From: Bacteroidota bacterium
GTDB taxonomy: Bacteria > Bacteroidota > Bacteroidia > Bacteroidales > VadinHA17
DNA length: 64,000 bases
Reading direction: 5' to 3'
NCBI GenBank assembly: GCA_029552825.1
Contig: JAKPDL010000060.1
Location: forward strand, 1-64,000
Numbering within the stretch: position 1 is the first letter of the stretch; each line of letters opens with the position of its first letter. The notes under the pieces were generated by a model that worked only from the letters and a program-made list of their open reading frames with translations, was not told the origin of the DNA and ran no database searches. The position numbers and the translations under genes were made by a program. Below, piece by piece: positions 63,665 to 64,000 of the stretch.

Positions 63665-64000
63665 AATTGTCTTTTTTAAGTATTACCCTTATCTCTTTTA
63701 TTCTTCTTTTATCAGAAGCTTCTACAATAAAAGTAAACTTTCCGTAATTAATTTCTTTGTTTTTCGGAGGAATTTCACCAGTCATTTCAAGAATAAGTCC
63801 TGCAAGAGTTTCTGAATCACCTCTTATTTCACTGAACGGGTCATCTTCTATTTCAAAAACTTTGTAAAAGTCGTTAAGCAGAATCTTGCCTTCAAAAATA
63901 TATGTGTGATCATCAACTTTCTTATACAGGGGAACTGTTTCATCACTTTCATCGGTTATTTCTCCCACTATTTCTTCAAGTATATCTTCCAGAGTGACAA
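63645..64000 (-). CDS. gldE: GldE, C-terminal part (gene continues beyond the window)
   Basis: 118 residues visible: VTLEDILEEIVGEITDESDE is the end of the second CBS domain, followed by the CorC/HlyC domain (TYIFEGKILLNDFYKVFEIE, then ETLAGLILEMTGEIPPKNKE). This matches the C-terminal half of GldE, a membrane CBS protein of the CorC/HCC family that stabilises GldD. The N-terminal membrane region lies to the right of the window. Confidence 0.88.
   Translation of the reverse strand, partial: VTLEDILEEIVGEITDESDETVPLYKKVDDHTYIFEGKILLNDFYKVFEIEDDPFSEIRGDSETLAGLILEMTGEIPPKNKEINYGKFTFIVEASDKRRIKEIRVILKKDNFEKKKD

Overview
The window is a piece of a Bacteroidota chromosome, most likely from the order Bacteroidales or a close relative. 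Support comes from gliding/type IX secretion genes (gldD, part of gldE), T9SS C-terminal sorting domains on two secreted proteins, a fused str-S10-spc-alpha ribosomal superoperon without tuf, several TAnnTTTG promoter -7 boxes typical of the phylum, mostly absent Shine-Dalgarno sequences, and a GGGP-synthase-like prenyltransferase.

Layout. (1) 1-13 kb is an accessory island. It holds a broken Fic gene, a tyrosine-recombinase remnant, and a tight AT-rich operon encoding a DUF4338 (DruA-like) protein, a NurA-like nuclease and a HerA-like ATPase. An attC-like hairpin closes that operon, and a small PD-(D/E)XK-like nuclease gene follows. Next is a type I restriction-modification locus ordered hsdR - fic - hsdM/hsdS fusion, with two 31-bp operator-like repeats before the M/S gene. 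(2) 13-26.7 kb carries a secreted DUF4412 protein, UvrD/PcrA helicase, a PKD/T9SS surface protein, a tetR-tolC-MFP-RND-PII-like efflux operon, and a divergent second EF-G. (3) 26.8-44.9 kb begins with a possible small RNA and the rpsL promoter, then runs from rpsL to rplQ on one strand (29 genes including fusA, secY, map, infA, rpmJ and rpoA). (4) 44.9-45.5 kb has no convincing gene. It contains a nested palindrome and a GC-rich, heavily structured stretch that looks like a roughly 485-nt non-coding RNA with its own promoter and terminator. (5) 45.6-64 kb is mixed housekeeping and envelope genes: UbiD-family decarboxylase, a PP2C/SpoIIE phosphatase, a hybrid kinase-receiver protein with a decayed ATPase domain, two tandem secreted paralogues of unknown function, PPK2, HisS, an ECF sigma/anti-sigma/CpxP-like operon, YchF, an M14 carboxypeptidase, an alkaline-phosphatase-superfamily protein, and the minus-strand gldE-gldD-PPTase-GGGPS cluster.

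The parts that merit most attention are the DUF4338-NurA-HerA operon with its attC-like end (probable anti-phage cassette) and the unassigned large RNA at 45.0-45.5 kb. All function calls come from reading the translated sequences and recalling families. No database search was run.
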